A stretch of 64,000 nt of DNA from Prauserella alba (GCF_024171735.1 NZ_JAMTCH010000005.1:434001-498000), one strand, 5' to 3'; positions 52,396-62,393 are shown, counted from the stretch's first letter. The notes: a model not told the origin generated them from the sequence alone. Program-made: numbers and translations.

Positions 52396-53640
52396 TCACC
52401 TCACCCGGAAACCGCCGTCCCGCCAGACCAGGTCGCCGGTGATCGGACGTCGCGTGCCGTTCTTCCGCTTGAGCCAGTGCCAGACCACGTGGTTGCTGCC
52501 GTCCGCGGTCTTGAACACGTCCATGCCGCCCGGGCCTGCGTGGTTGCCCGGCAGCCCGCGCCACGGGTTGATGCCGGCCTTGCCCTTGAAACCGAAGTAC
52601 GGCCGTTGCACCCCGCGGCGCATGGGTGCGCACCCGTTCTGCGGGATGGGGTTCGTGCCGCACCGCGCGATACCGGTGGAGTAGCGCGCGGTCTGCCACC
52701 GGTTCGCCGAGTAGGCGATGAACCAGCGGCCGTTCCACTTGAACATCGCCGGGTTCTCGATGACGTGGCTGTGCTCGGGGCCGGTGCCCTTGGTGTCCCA
52801 GTCGATGTCCTTGCTGGTGATCACGGTCCGGCGGCCCGCGAAGCCCTTGCGTGCCCAGCCGTGCTTACCCGCCCGCACCGCGGAGATGCCGGTCTCCTTG
52901 CCGCGGGTAACGGCGTCGTCGCGGTAGGTGACATAGAGCCTGCCGCCCGCGACGTACGGGTTGGCGTCGATCACCCAGCGGCCGCTCCGCGGACACGCCC
53001 ACGGGTGGTCCTGCCTCTTCGCCTTCCGCAGCGTCTCGCCGTAGGGGCGGAACTCGGAGCGGGCACCCTTGGCCCATGCGAGGCCGACGCACCGCTGCCC
53101 GGTACCGGCCTTCTGTGCCGTGTAGTACATCAGGTACTTGCCGTTGTACTTGACCACGCCGGGTGCCCAGATGCCCTTGTTCTTGTTGACCCAGTTGGGC
53201 AGGTTTCGCCTGGGTAGCGCGTCACCCTTCGCGCAGTTCGACATGCCGACCCGCTTGCCGTGCCCGTGCACCAGGTACGGCACCTTGAGGCCGCGCGTGG
53301 CGCCGTCGCACATCTTGGCGTTGCCGCGGCTGGTGCCGTAGGTGATGAAATGACCGGTGTTCGCCCGTACCGTGTCCGGGTCGGCGAGCTTGAACGTCGA
53401 CTCGGTGGCCGTGCTGCCGATCGCCCTGTTGTCGAGGGCCGTGCTGTCGAGGGCCGTGTTGTCGAGGGCCGTGCTGTCCACGGTCCTGCTGCCGACGGCG
53501 GTGGTCCCGGCCTGAGCGGCGCCGGTGCTGGCCCGTGGTGCGGGCGACGCGGCCGATGTGGCTCCGGTGGCGAGCGTCGCCGACACCGCCAGCACGGTTA
53601 TCAGGCCCGCAGCCGCCGACCTGGTTTTTCGTTTGTGCAT
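52396..53640 (-). CDS. Secreted GH43-like glycoside hydrolase
   Basis: The 414-residue protein has a signal peptide (KRKTRSAAAGLITVLAVSATLATGATSAASP) and a Thr/Ser/Ala linker (about 40-82) built from TALDN/TALDS repeats. The beta-propeller domain has GIWAPGVVKYNGKYLMYYTA near 156 (catalytic region Asp), WVIDANPYVAGGRLYVTYRDD near 222 and HVIENPAMFKWNGRWFIAYSANRW near 300 (catalytic Glu), matching GH43 arabinanase/xylosidase folds. It probably acts on plant polysaccharide outside the cell. Confidence 0.87.
   Translation of the reverse strand: MHKRKTRSAAAGLITVLAVSATLATGATSAASPAPRASTGAAQAGTTAVGSRTVDSTALDNTALDSTALDNRAIGSTATESTFKLADPDTVRANTGHFITYGTSRGNAKMCDGATRGLKVPYLVHGHGKRVGMSNCAKGDALPRRNLPNWVNKNKGIWAPGVVKYNGKYLMYYTAQKAGTGQRCVGLAWAKGARSEFRPYGETLRKAKRQDHPWACPRSGRWVIDANPYVAGGRLYVTYRDDAVTRGKETGISAVRAGKHGWARKGFAGRRTVITSKDIDWDTKGTGPEHSHVIENPAMFKWNGRWFIAYSANRWQTARYSTGIARCGTNPIPQNGCAPMRRGVQRPYFGFKGKAGINPWRGLPGNHAGPGGMDVFKTADGSNHVVWHWLKRKNGTRRPITGDLVWRDGGFRVR
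53431..53490. repeat. 15-bp tandem repeat inside the GH43 gene
   Basis: GTCGAGGGCCGTGYT is repeated at 53431, 53446 and 53461, with a degenerate fourth at 53476. It encodes the TALDN/TALDS pentapeptides of the linker and could expand or contract in frame. Confidence 0.85.
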
Positions 53641-53898
53641 GATTCACCCCAGTTGTGTTGATCAACGCGCCGTTGCCGGCCGGAGCGTGTCGCGGTGGCG
53701 TGACCGGGCGCATGACGGGAGGAAAATAAACGACATCGGGGACGAAATGCAGACGAATGCCGCGATCGGCGCCGATCGGGCACCGTCATGGGGGTGAGTC
53801 CGCGGCCCAGGGGCGCCGTCGCCGACGAACACCGGCAGGGCAGCAGGAGCGGATAGCCTGGCCCGCGCCGCGTGGCCGCAGCCGGACTGGAGGAACGA

Positions 53899-54831
53899 AT
53901 GGGCGAACGGGTCGTGGTCGTCGGGGGCGGCGTGATCGGGCTGAGCTGTGCTGTGCGGTTGGCCGAACGCGGCCGGCGCGTGACGGTGGTGACCGACCGG
54001 GAGCCAGGGGAGACGACGTCGGTGGTCGCGGGCGGGCTGATCTACCCGCGTCACGCCGAGCCCGCTGACCGGTGCGCCGGGTGGACGGCCGTGACCGTCG
54101 AGGAGTTCCGTCGGCTGGCCGAGGTGCCGGGAACGGGCGTGCGGTTCGTGCCGGGGCGATTGCTGCGCCGCGTCGAACGCCCCGTGCCGGCATGGGCCGC
54201 CGCTGTCGGCGGCATGACCAGGCGCAGCGACCTCGGCGAGCCGTGGACCGACGCGCTGCAGTTCACCACGCCGCTCGTCGACACCGGCAGGTACGTCGCG
54301 TGGCTGGCGCAGGTCGCGGCAGGCTCCGGGGTTCGCATCGAGCACCGTCGCGTGCGTGATCTCGGCGATGTGGGTGAGGCCGACCTGGTCGTCAACGCCG
54401 CTGGGCTGGGCGCACGGGATCTCGTGGCCGACCGGGCGGTGACCCCGGCCCGCGGGCAGGTCGTGCACGTCGCCGATCCGGGACTGCCCGAATGGGTCGT
54501 CGACGAGGACGACTTCAGTTACGTCCTGCCCCACGGCGACCACGTGGTGTGCGGCGGTACGGAGGAACACGGCGAGGAGTCGCTCGACCCCGACGACGCC
54601 ACCACCGGTGACATCCTCCGCCGGTGCCGCGCACTCGTGCCCGCGCTGGCCACGGCGGAGGTGCTCGACGTGCGCGTCGGGCTGCGCCCGGCGAGACCCG
54701 AGGTGCGGCTGGAGCGGGCCGAGCCCGACGGCGCCTCCCCGGTGCCGGTGATCCACTGCTACGGCCACGGCGGCGTGGGCGTCACCGTGTCCTGGGGGTG
54801 CGCCGACGAGGTCGCCGCGCTGGCGGGGTGA
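53899..54831 (+). CDS. FAD-dependent D-amino-acid oxidase-family protein
   Basis: The 310-residue protein is of the DAAO fold: GERVVVVGGGVIGLSCAVRLAERG at 2-25, AGGLIYPRHAEPADRCAGWT near 46-65 and the C-terminal LRPARPEVRLE with HCYGHGGVGVTVSWGCADEVAAL. These match residues around the DAAO active-site Arg and flavin tail. It oxidises D-amino acids to keto acids with hydrogen peroxide. ATG 53899 follows GGAGGAACGA. Confidence 0.9.
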   Translation: MGERVVVVGGGVIGLSCAVRLAERGRRVTVVTDREPGETTSVVAGGLIYPRHAEPADRCAGWTAVTVEEFRRLAEVPGTGVRFVPGRLLRRVERPVPAWAAAVGGMTRRSDLGEPWTDALQFTTPLVDTGRYVAWLAQVAAGSGVRIEHRRVRDLGDVGEADLVVNAAGLGARDLVADRAVTPARGQVVHVADPGLPEWVVDEDDFSYVLPHGDHVVCGGTEEHGEESLDPDDATTGDILRRCRALVPALATAEVLDVRVGLRPARPEVRLERAEPDGASPVPVIHCYGHGGVGVTVSWGCADEVAALAG

Positions 54832-54890
54832 GACCTGCCGCGGCCGCCGGGCTCTCGCCGTGGCGCGGGCCGGGCGGCACAATCGTGGAC

Positions 54891-55340
54891 ATGACCACGC
54901 CGAGCCCGTACGTCGTCACCGCACAGCGGACGGTCGCCGCCGACGCCGAGCGGATCTTCGACCTCATCGCCGACCCGTCGCTCCAGCCGCGCTGGGACGG
55001 CAACGACAACCTCGCCGAGGCGCCCGCCGGGCAGCGGGTGCGTGAGGTGGGCGAGGTGTTCATCATGACGCTGACCAATGGCGGCATCCGGGAGAACCGG
55101 GTGGTCGAGTTCGCGGAGGGGCGGCTGATCGCGTGGCTGCCCTCGGAACCCGGTGACGCACCGCCGGGGCACCTGTGGCGCTGGGAACTCGAGCCGGTCG
55201 ACGCCGCCACCACGCTGGTCACCCACACCTACGACTGGTCACAGCTCACCGACGAGAACCGGATCGTGCGGGCGCGCGGCACGACCAGCGCCGAGTTGCA
55301 GGCCTCCGTCGACCGGCTCGCCCGGCTCGCCGAGTCCTGA
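54891..55340 (+). CDS. SRPBCC-family (polyketide cyclase/START-like) protein
   Basis: The 149-residue protein starts with TVAADAERIFDLIADPSLQPRWDGNDNL, the usual SRPBCC opening, and ends with WRWELEPVDAATTLVTHTYDWSQL and a C-terminal helix. Such folds bind hydrophobic ligands in a deep pocket. ATG 54891; only a weak ribosome site is present. Confidence 0.88.
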   Translation: MTTPSPYVVTAQRTVAADAERIFDLIADPSLQPRWDGNDNLAEAPAGQRVREVGEVFIMTLTNGGIRENRVVEFAEGRLIAWLPSEPGDAPPGHLWRWELEPVDAATTLVTHTYDWSQLTDENRIVRARGTTSAELQASVDRLARLAES

Positions 55341-55398
55341 CCCGCCTTCCGGCCGTGCGCTCGGGCGGTGAGTGCGGACGTGAGGTGCCGGGCCGGTT

Positions 55399-55762
55399 TC
55401 ACGCCACGGGTTCGCCGGTGGCCCTGCGGACGTGTATTCCGGGGTTGTCCTCGTCCAACCCCCAGCTGCCGATCCACAGTGGAGTGATGCGGAGGATGTC
55501 GCGGCTCGTCGCGGGCGACCGCGGGTCCACCGAGGCCAGGTCGTCGACGACCAGGCAGACGTGCGGATTACCGCGCACGTTCCGAAACTTGCGGGTCCTG
55601 GCCAGGTTGTAGCCGCCGATGTCGATCGTGCCCCTGTTCCGGTCGATCCGGTATCCCACCGGGTTGTTCTGCGGCGCGCCGCCGGAATCGACTCCTCGCC
55701 AGCCTTCCGATGCGCTGCGAGCGGAGGTAGTCCACTTCGGCCGTTGTCAAAGTGAGTGTCAT
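55399..55762 (-). pseudogene. Frameshifted PPOX-class F420/FMN-binding protein gene
   Basis: The 5' part reads LTTAEVDYLRSQRIGRLA, then the frame breaks near 55690; the continuation in another frame is MGYRIDRNRGTIDIGGYNLARTRKFRNVRGNPHVCLVVDDLASVDP, followed by SRDILRITPLWIGSWGLDEDNPGIHVRRATGEPV. Together they match PPOX-class F420-dependent family proteins. About 20 residues expected between SVDP and SRDI (the RGxEIRG region) also appear to be missing, so this is decay and not a single miscall. Confidence 0.75.
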
Positions 55763-55915
55763 GGGCCGAACGTAAGATCTCGACCAAGGTTGAGGTCAAC
55801 GGCTCGGTCTTCTCGGCAGGCGCGCACGCCGTCCATCACCGACCATGGAGGGCAGCAGTACGAACAGTGACGGTGCCCGATCCGGTGGCGTCGTCGCAGG
55901 TGGAAGGACGAGCCC

Positions 55916-56827
55916 GTGGCCGACACGAAGCAGACCGGCGCCACGAACGCCGAGGCGGGCGCCGCGACCGTGGCCTTCCTCGGCGCAGGTGGACTGATGG
56001 GCCTGCCCATGGCGCGCAACCTCACGCACGCGGGCTTCGCGGTGCGCGCGTGGAACCGTTCGCGTGAGAAGACGGAGCCGTTGTCAGCGGACGACGGTGT
56101 GGTCGTGACCGACGACGTGGCCGCCGCGGTGACCGGCGCCGACGTGGTCGTGACGATGCTCGCCGACACCGGCGCCGTCATCGAGGCGCTGGGCGGCGAG
56201 CTGGACGCCCTTGCCGACGACGCGCTGTGGCTGCAGACCAGCACGGTCGGTGTCGACGGCACCCGACGACTCGCCGAACTGGCCGCAGCGCACGACGTGA
56301 CGTTCGTCGACGCCCCGGTGCTCGGGACGAAGGCGCCCGCGGAAAGCGGCGACCTCGTCGTGCTCGCCTCGGGGCCGGACGACGTGCATGAACGCGCCGA
56401 CGCCGTGTTCGACGCGATCGGGAAGAAGACGATCTGGGTCGGTGAGGCAGGCGCGGGCAGCAGGCTGAAACTCGTCGCCAATGCCTGGGTGATGTCGCTC
56501 GTCGAGGCGACGGCCGAAACGGTCGCGCTCGCCGAAGGCCTCGACGTGGACCCGCAGCTGTTCCTCGACTCCGTCGCCGGCGGCCCGCTCGACCTGCCGT
56601 ACCTGCAGGCCAAGGGCGCCATGATGATCGCCCGCAACTTCGAGCCGTCGATGAAACTCGCACTGGCGGCCAAGGACGCGCGCCTCATCGACGACGCAGC
56701 CGACGAGGCCGGACTCGACCTGCCGATGCTGCGCACCATCCGGCATCGCTTCGGCGAAGGCGTCGCCGACCACGGCGACGAGGACATGGCCGCCACCTAC
56801 CTCACCAGCAGCCCGGCCGAGGGCTGA
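55916..56827 (+). CDS. 3-hydroxyisobutyrate dehydrogenase-like NAD(P)-dependent oxidoreductase
   Basis: The 303-residue protein is a beta-hydroxyacid dehydrogenase: ATVAFLGAGGLMGLPMARNLTHAGFAVRAWNR near 17-48, LWLQTSTVGVDGTRRLAELA near 104, DAPVLGTKAPAESGDLVVLASG near 132-153 and the catalytic lysine region GSRLKLVANAWVMSLVEATAE near 181-201. Substrate unassigned. GTG 55916 is used, with GGAAGGACG upstream. Confidence 0.9.
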   Translation: MADTKQTGATNAEAGAATVAFLGAGGLMGLPMARNLTHAGFAVRAWNRSREKTEPLSADDGVVVTDDVAAAVTGADVVVTMLADTGAVIEALGGELDALADDALWLQTSTVGVDGTRRLAELAAAHDVTFVDAPVLGTKAPAESGDLVVLASGPDDVHERADAVFDAIGKKTIWVGEAGAGSRLKLVANAWVMSLVEATAETVALAEGLDVDPQLFLDSVAGGPLDLPYLQAKGAMMIARNFEPSMKLALAAKDARLIDDAADEAGLDLPMLRTIRHRFGEGVADHGDEDMAATYLTSSPAEG

Positions 56828-56857
56828 GACGACACCGCGACGGCTACGGTCCGACAG

Positions 56858-57385
56858 CTACGGCTCGATCCAGCCCGCACGGCCGAGGATCTCCCGGATG
56901 ACCGGGCCTTTCGCCTCGGCGTAGTAGTTCATGTCCGCCCACTCGCGGCGCGCCAGTTCGCGCTTGACGGCGGCGTAGCGGTCACGGTCGTCGGGGTGAT
57001 TGCGCAGGTGGTCGCGTAGCACCAGGTAACGGCGGGTCTCGACGTCGTCGGGCGCGTAGCAGTGCAGGTTCACCGGCTCGTCCGGCTCACCGGCCCGTAG
57101 TGCGCGGTGGCCCGGCTCGGGCAGGTAGGCGGGCTCGTCGTCCGGGTCGTCGATGCCGACCACGATGTCCACCACCGGTTTGGCCGCGAGCCCCGGTACG
57201 GACGTCGACCCGATGTGCTCGACGAGCCGCGCCCGCTCACCCAGGAGCTCGCGTAGCTCGGCGGCCCTGCGCGCGAACCGCCGTGGCCATTCCGGGTGGT
57301 AGTCGACGATCTCCACACGGGCCGGTCTCGGTCCGTGGACCAGCATCGCGGCCAGCCTCGCCTCGTCGAGTGGTTCGCGCGCCAT
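56858..57385 (-). CDS. GrpB/UPF0157 family protein
   Basis: The 175-residue protein has the GrpB nucleotidyltransferase-like pattern: HIGSTSVPGLAAKPVVDIVVGIDD near 57-80, NLHCYAPDDVETRRYLVLRDHLRNHPDDRDRYAAVKRELA near 104-143. Function unknown. ATG 57385. Confidence 0.92.
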   Translation of the reverse strand: MAREPLDEARLAAMLVHGPRPARVEIVDYHPEWPRRFARRAAELRELLGERARLVEHIGSTSVPGLAAKPVVDIVVGIDDPDDEPAYLPEPGHRALRAGEPDEPVNLHCYAPDDVETRRYLVLRDHLRNHPDDRDRYAAVKRELARREWADMNYYAEAKGPVIREILGRAGWIEP

Positions 57386-57431
57386 ACCCTCACGGTAGGC
57401 CGTCCCGGCAGCCCAGCCTTGCGAACCGCCG

Positions 57432-57836
57432 TCAGGGCAGGGCTGCGACGCCGGCCTCGGCGACCTCCGTGTCCTGCTCGACGCTGCCGGCGCTGACGCC
57501 GATGGCGCCGATGACCTCGCCGTCGCGCTCCAGCGGGATGCCGCCGCCGAAGATCACCAGGCCGCCGTTGGTCACCTCGACGCCGTACAACGGCGCCCCG
57601 GGCGCGGCCGCCTCGCCGAGCTGAGCGGTCGTCATCCGCAGCAGCGCCGACGTGCGTGCCTTGCGGGTCGCGATGTCGATACTCGCCAGGATCGCGCCGT
57701 CCTGCCTGGCGAACGTCACCAGGTGTGCCCCCGCGTCGACCACGGCGACGTTCATCGGCTGGCCGATCTCCTCGGCCTTGACCAGTGCGGCCTCGAGCAC
57801 GGCCTTGGCGTCCGCGAGTGTCAATGCTGCGGCCAC
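57432..57836 (-). CDS. GlcG/HbpS-family protein of the diol dehydratase operon
   Basis: The 134-residue protein matches the GlcG/HbpS/PduO-C domain: LTLADAKAVLEAALVKAEEIGQPMNVAVVDAGAHLVTFARQDGA, then GGLVIFGGGIPLERDGEVIGAIGVSAGSVEQDTEVAEAGVAAL. In diol-utilisation operons this heme/cobalamin-associated fold is common, sometimes fused to adenosyltransferase PduO. GTG 57836 follows GGAGG and overlaps the small reactivase gene by 16 bp. No complete adenosyltransferase domain is present here. Confidence 0.87.
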   Translation of the reverse strand: MAAALTLADAKAVLEAALVKAEEIGQPMNVAVVDAGAHLVTFARQDGAILASIDIATRKARTSALLRMTTAQLGEAAAPGAPLYGVEVTNGGLVIFGGGIPLERDGEVIGAIGVSAGSVEQDTEVAEAGVAALP

Positions 57837-58252
57837 GTTTCCTCCAGTTGTTCGGGTGGTTCCTTCAACGGCAGTCCGACGACGAGCCGGGCGGCGTTGT
57901 GCCCGCACCATCGGGCGCGGGTGGCGTCCGTGGTGACCACGGGACGGTCGGCGGGGCGTTTCGCGTGGTGCACGCACACGCGGCCCTCGACGTCGATGCC
58001 CACGCCGACGTCCAGCGGGGATGCCCGTGCCGCGGCGTGTGCCAGTTCGACCGCCGTGGCCGCTTCCCCCGAATCCGCGGGGGACGTGGCGGCGCCGCCC
58101 GTGGGGGTGCCGGAGGCGAGGCGCACCGGCACGCCCTCCTCTTCGAGCCCGGCCAGCAGCTCGCGCACACCGCTTCCACCGGCGCACCGGGCGACGACGG
58201 CCGGTGGTGATCGGCGCTCGCGTTCGCCGCGGCGGTCGACGACCCCGCTCAT
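57821..58252 (-). CDS. ddrB: Diol dehydratase reactivase, small subunit
   Basis: The 143-residue protein matches the DdrB/PduH-type small subunit: LLAGLEEEGVPVRLAS near 33-48, ATAVELAHAAARASPLDVGVGIDVEGRVCVHHAKRP near 64-99 and the end NAARLVVGLPLKEP. It acts with DdrA to exchange damaged cobalamin from the dehydratase. ATG overlaps the large-subunit stop by 4 bp. Confidence 0.87.
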   Translation of the reverse strand: MSGVVDRRGERERRSPPAVVARCAGGSGVRELLAGLEEEGVPVRLASGTPTGGAATSPADSGEAATAVELAHAAARASPLDVGVGIDVEGRVCVHHAKRPADRPVVTTDATRARWCGHNAARLVVGLPLKEPPEQLEETWPQH

Positions 58253-60075
58253 CGGGTGCGTCCCGCGTGCTCGTCGACAAGGCCGGTCGCGACGGCGTTG
58301 CGCGGGCCCTCACTGCCGCGCACGTTGCCCGTGCCGCACACGACCCCGGCCGCGGCCACCGCCTCGGCGATCATGTCCGGGATCTCGAAGTCCAACGCGG
58401 AACCGCCGAGCACCACCACGAACCCGATCTCCCTCAGGTTGCCGCCCGGTGCGACCCGCTCCAGCGCACGTAGCGCGTTGACGACGAACACCTTGTGCTT
58501 GGCCGACCTGCGCACCCGGCGGACCTTCTCCAGCGGGTGCCGCGTCGGCACGGGCCGCATGCCTCCCTCGCCCAGCACGACCACGCGCGCGAACGCCTCC
58601 GCGGGCAGCGGTTCGTCGAAGAACCGCGCCGTGCCGTCCTCCATGCGCACGTGAAAGAAGCTCTCGGCCTTCGCGAGTGGGTTCTTCTTGATGTCCTCGG
58701 CGACGTCACGGTTGTCGAGCCCGAGTTCGGAGTCGATCAGTTTGGTGACCAGGTCGCCCGCGCCTGCCAGATGGACGGAGTGGACCTCGCCGTCGCCCGT
58801 GGCCAGTGCGGCGTCGGTGGAACCGCCGCCCAGGTCGAGCACCGCCAGTGGTCGCCGGGTTCCGGGCGTGGTCAGCGCGCCCAGCACGGCCATGTCCGCC
58901 TCGACCCCGCCGACGTGGACGTCGACGTCGAGCGCGGAGCGCAGCTGGCCGGCCAGTGCTTCCATCGGGGCCCGGCTCGTGCGCACCATCGCGGCCAGGG
59001 CCACCGCGTTCTCCAGCGCGAACTCACCCGCCAGCGCGCCGGTGACGCGCTGCGGGACGAAGGTGTCGACGGCCAGCACGTCCTGGATGGCCGCGTCCTG
59101 CTCACCGCCGGTGTCCGACAGCGTTTCCGCCATGGCGTCGCGCACCGTGGCCAGCATCCCGCCCACGTGGGTGCCCGCCTCGCCGGTCGCGTCGGCCAGC
59201 GGGGTCACGCGGCGCAGGGTCGCCATGATCTCCTCGGCGCCGGCGTCGACGCCCACCGGCAGGCGCGCGTGCTCGCCGATGAGCGTCAGCGTGCCGGCCG
59301 GGATGCGGCGGTCGGCGACGTCGCCCGAGGGGGTGCGCACCACGACGGCCGACCGGTTGCCCACCAGCGCCCTGGCCACGGGCGCGACGAGGCGCGTCTG
59401 GTCGGGGTCCAGGTCGAACAGTGTCGCGATGCCGTACGAGTTGGACAGCGTGCGCACCGTCCTGCCCGGTTCGGCCACCTCCACGGCGGCGGGCATACCG
59501 AGCGGCACCTTCTCGACCAGCGTCACCTCGTCGACCACCGGGATCGGGGTGGGCAGCCGGTTGACGATCAGGTTCGCGTCGTCGGCCTGCACCACGGCCC
59601 CGGTCACCTCGACACCGCGGTCACGGGCGGCGGCGATCCCGGCGGCCGCGTCCTCGAAGTCGACGCCCGCGCCGGCCACACAGATGACCCGCTCACCGGG
59701 CGCGCAGGCACCGAGCTCGGCGAACGCGACGGTCGTTCCGGTGCCGAGTCCCGCACCGGCGGGCGTGTCCGGGTTGTGCCCGATCATCGTCGACTCGGTG
59801 ATGACCGTCTCGGTGATCGTTTCCATGGCCAGCCCGCTGATCACCGGTGTCGCCTCGTTGACGAGCACCGCCGCCAGTTCGTGCTGGTCACGCCCCGCCG
59901 CCGACAGCGCCTCCTGCACCACCTTGACCACGCCGGGCACGTTGTCGGCCGTGCCCTTCACCCCGGACGTCGACGTCAGCGCCCCGCCCAGGTAGCGCGG
60001 GCCGTCCGGGCCGCACTCGGCCAGGCACGCCTCGGTGGTCGAGTTGCCGATGTCGACGCCGACCAGCAGTGTCAC
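58249..60075 (-). CDS. ddrA: Diol dehydratase reactivase, ATPase large subunit
   Basis: The 608-residue protein matches DdrA/PduG: LLVGVDIGNSTTEACLAE at 3-20 (actin-like phosphate-1 motif), TSTSGVKGTADNVPGVVKVVQEAL near 35-58, LAVLDLGGGSTDAALATGDGEVHSVHLAGAGDLVTKLIDSELG near 410-452. It is an ATP-dependent chaperone that releases inactive B12 from the dehydratase. GTG 60075 lies 4 bp after the medium-subunit stop and matches the family N-terminus. Confidence 0.93.
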   Translation of the reverse strand: MTLLVGVDIGNSTTEACLAECGPDGPRYLGGALTSTSGVKGTADNVPGVVKVVQEALSAAGRDQHELAAVLVNEATPVISGLAMETITETVITESTMIGHNPDTPAGAGLGTGTTVAFAELGACAPGERVICVAGAGVDFEDAAAGIAAARDRGVEVTGAVVQADDANLIVNRLPTPIPVVDEVTLVEKVPLGMPAAVEVAEPGRTVRTLSNSYGIATLFDLDPDQTRLVAPVARALVGNRSAVVVRTPSGDVADRRIPAGTLTLIGEHARLPVGVDAGAEEIMATLRRVTPLADATGEAGTHVGGMLATVRDAMAETLSDTGGEQDAAIQDVLAVDTFVPQRVTGALAGEFALENAVALAAMVRTSRAPMEALAGQLRSALDVDVHVGGVEADMAVLGALTTPGTRRPLAVLDLGGGSTDAALATGDGEVHSVHLAGAGDLVTKLIDSELGLDNRDVAEDIKKNPLAKAESFFHVRMEDGTARFFDEPLPAEAFARVVVLGEGGMRPVPTRHPLEKVRRVRRSAKHKVFVVNALRALERVAPGGNLREIGFVVVLGGSALDFEIPDMIAEAVAAAGVVCGTGNVRGSEGPRNAVATGLVDEHAGRTR

Positions 60076-60079
60076 GGCG

Positions 60080-60670
60080 TCAACCGGCGTCGGCCAGCCG
60101 GATCCGGACGTCCAGCTCGACCGGCGGTGCACCGGGCGTCACGAACTCGGTCTCCTTGATGTGCAACAGCGCCGCCTTGGCCTGCCAGCGGGGCCGGGCC
60201 ATGTAGTCGTTGCGTGCGGGCACCGGTTCGGGCGACTCGCCCTTGGCGTAGCGGGCCGCGTTGCGGCCGACCTTGCGGAACGTCTCCGGATCGAGCAGCG
60301 GCGCCTGCGGGAACAGCTCCAGATTGGACAGCCGGACGAGATCCTTCTGATGGATCATCGTCGTGCCGCGCGACAGCACGCCGACGCCGATGCCGGAGCC
60401 GGACAGCCGCGCCGCCGAGTGGGCGATCACGGCGAGGTCCGAACCGCCGCGGTACCGGACCACTCGTGCGAGCACGCCCTGCTCCTCGACGCCGGCGAGG
60501 AGTTCGCGCAGCACTTCGGCGTGCGGGATCTCGACGATGGTCTTGGTGAAGAAGTCCCCGAACGCAGGGGAGAGGCCGATGACGACCTCGTCCGGACGGG
60601 TACCCACCGCGGCCTCACCACGCTCGACCGCGTCGAGCAACCGCTCGGGTCGCGCTTCCGTGCTCGTCAT
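60080..60670 (-). CDS. pduD: Propanediol/glycerol dehydratase, medium subunit
   Basis: The 196-residue protein matches PduD/Gld[30 protein letters not shown] near 29-57, [42 protein letters not shown] near 70-111 and [30 protein letters not shown]. This subunit binds the adenosylcobalamin lower face. It lacks the short N-terminal targeting extension seen in microcompartment forms, so a free cytosolic enzyme is likely. Confidence 0.93.
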   Translation of the reverse strand: MTSTEARPERLLDAVERGEAAVGTRPDEVVIGLSPAFGDFFTKTIVEIPHAEVLRELLAGVEEQGVLARVVRYRGGSDLAVIAHSAARLSGSGIGVGVLSRGTTMIHQKDLVRLSNLELFPQAPLLDPETFRKVGRNAARYAKGESPEPVPARNDYMARPRWQAKAALLHIKETEFVTPGAPPVELDVRIRLADAG

Positions 60671-60686
60671 GGCAGGAGGTGTCCTT

Positions 60687-62393
60687 TCAGCCGATTTCCT
60701 CTTCGGGGTTGCTGGCGCTGACGACGTGGCGAAGGCGTTTCATCTCGCGCCAGCGTTCGCCGGCGGGGCGGTAGCCGCTGCCCGGACCCGCGTAGTCGTT
60801 GGCGTCGTTGACCGCCGACAGCGTCTCCAGGTCGGACGTGAGGATCGCCGACGTGTGCAGCAGGTCGCCGGAGACCCGGTGCCGCAGCACCGACAGCAGC
60901 GTCCTGGCCATGTCGCTGTAGCCGGACGTCTCGAGTGCCTTGATCACGTCGAGTCCGGTGATCCCCCGATCCATGACCGACTGGGCGGCCTTGAGGTCCT
61001 CCAGCACGTCCCGCATCGGCAGGTCCTGGCTGCCGTGGGCGTAGGTCGCCGCGTCGACCTCCTTGTCGGTGATGGTCGTCAGGCCGAGCTGAGCGAACAC
61101 GGCCTGCAACGCGCGTGCCGCCCTGCTGCGCGCGGCGAGCAGTTCCTCCTCGGGAACGTGTCGCAGCGCCCCGTCGACCTGCAGGTCGCGTTGGATGGTG
61201 TTCCAGTCGTCGTAGTCCGTGGAGTCCAGATTGGACCCGGCGAACATGTTGTCGTAGTTGGGAACCGCCGAATAGCCGGAGCACACGAAGTCCGTCCCCG
61301 AGAGCAGTTGCGGCAGCAGTCGCGCGGTGCGGCGCATGTCCGAGTGCGAGAACGACTGGTCGTTGCCGGATGCGCATTCGAGGTCGGCCGTGCTGGCGAG
61401 CAGGTTCTCCGCGAGCACCGCGCGGATACCGGCCGGTACCGCACCGGGGACGCCGATGCAGCTGATCGACCCGTTCTGCAGGCCCTGCACGCCCGCACCC
61501 TTCGCCACGAGGATGCACCGGATCTCCAGGTACAGCATCGAACGGCCCTCGGCGTTACCCATCTGCACCTCGGACCCGGTGCCGGACGTGAAGCGCATCT
61601 TGATGCCCCGCGAGGCGTAGGCCGACGCCAGGAACGCCTTCGACCACGGCGTGTCGTCCCCGTCGCAGAACACCGGCTCGGTGCCGTACACGGAGATCGT
61701 TTCGGCGTAGGCGGTGATACCGCGCATGCCCAGCTCCAGCTCGGTGGCCTCTTCGAGGGCGCACTGGGTGAGTGCGCCCGGTGTACCGGCCAGCGCTCCG
61801 ACCTGCAGTGCGATCGCCACGAGTGGCGCGTAGCGCACCACGCCCAGCGTCGTCTCCAGCTCCCGGAACCCCCGCAGCGACGCCTCGGCCGCCTCGGCGG
61901 CGACCTGCACCGGGTTGTCGCGTGCACTGGTGGAATGCGCCTGGTTGGCGGGGGTACGCCGCGCCCGCATCTTCTGCAGCGCCTGCATCATCTCGACGAC
62001 GTTCATCGTCTTGACGACCTCGAGCAGCGCGGCGGGCGTGAGACCGCCCGCGACCTCGACGACCTCCGACCGCGTCACCGTCGGGTCGACGAGCATGCGC
62101 GCCACCTCGACCGGTTCGAGCGACATGGCGCGTTCGGTCACCGACACGTCGATCGCGTGGTCGGCGATGAACTGGTCGAGGAAGTCGAACTCGGCGCGCG
62201 GCCTGCCGTCCATCTCCACGATGACGCCGCCGTCCACCCGCACGCTCGGTGCCGGGTCGTACGGACTGTCCATCGCCACCATGCCGACCTCGGGCCATTC
62301 CTCGACGAACCCGTCGAGGTTGACCGGCCGCTCCTCGAGCGCCTCGGTGCGGTGGGACTTCGGAGTCGATACCGCAAGCGGTTCCGCAGTCAT
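60687..62393 (-). CDS. pduC: Propanediol/glycerol dehydratase, large catalytic subunit
   Basis: The 568-residue protein matches PduC/GldA across its length: [42 protein letters not shown] near 23-64, [14 protein letters not shown] near 69, [27 protein letters not shown] near 263-289, and [21 protein letters not shown]. The radical enzyme dehydrates 1,2-diols or glycerol to aldehydes with adenosylcobalamin and potassium. ATG 62393 follows AAGGAG. The medium subunit gene follows after 16 bp. Confidence 0.95.
   Translation of the reverse strand: MTAEPLAVSTPKSHRTEALEERPVNLDGFVEEWPEVGMVAMDSPYDPAPSVRVDGGVIVEMDGRPRAEFDFLDQFIADHAIDVSVTERAMSLEPVEVARMLVDPTVTRSEVVEVAGGLTPAALLEVVKTMNVVEMMQALQKMRARRTPANQAHSTSARDNPVQVAAEAAEASLRGFRELETTLGVVRYAPLVAIALQVGALAGTPGALTQCALEEATELELGMRGITAYAETISVYGTEPVFCDGDDTPWSKAFLASAYASRGIKMRFTSGTGSEVQMGNAEGRSMLYLEIRCILVAKGAGVQGLQNGSISCIGVPGAVPAGIRAVLAENLLASTADLECASGNDQSFSHSDMRRTARLLPQLLSGTDFVCSGYSAVPNYDNMFAGSNLDSTDYDDWNTIQRDLQVDGALRHVPEEELLAARSRAARALQAVFAQLGLTTITDKEVDAATYAHGSQDLPMRDVLEDLKAAQSVMDRGITGLDVIKALETSGYSDMARTLLSVLRHRVSGDLLHTSAILTSDLETLSAVNDANDYAGPGSGYRPAGERWREMKRLRHVVSASNPEEEIG

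Noticed and set aside
58495-60159. Plus-strand 554-codon frame
   Set aside because: Antisense of the diol dehydratase reactivase gene, which has clear actin-like ATPase motifs.
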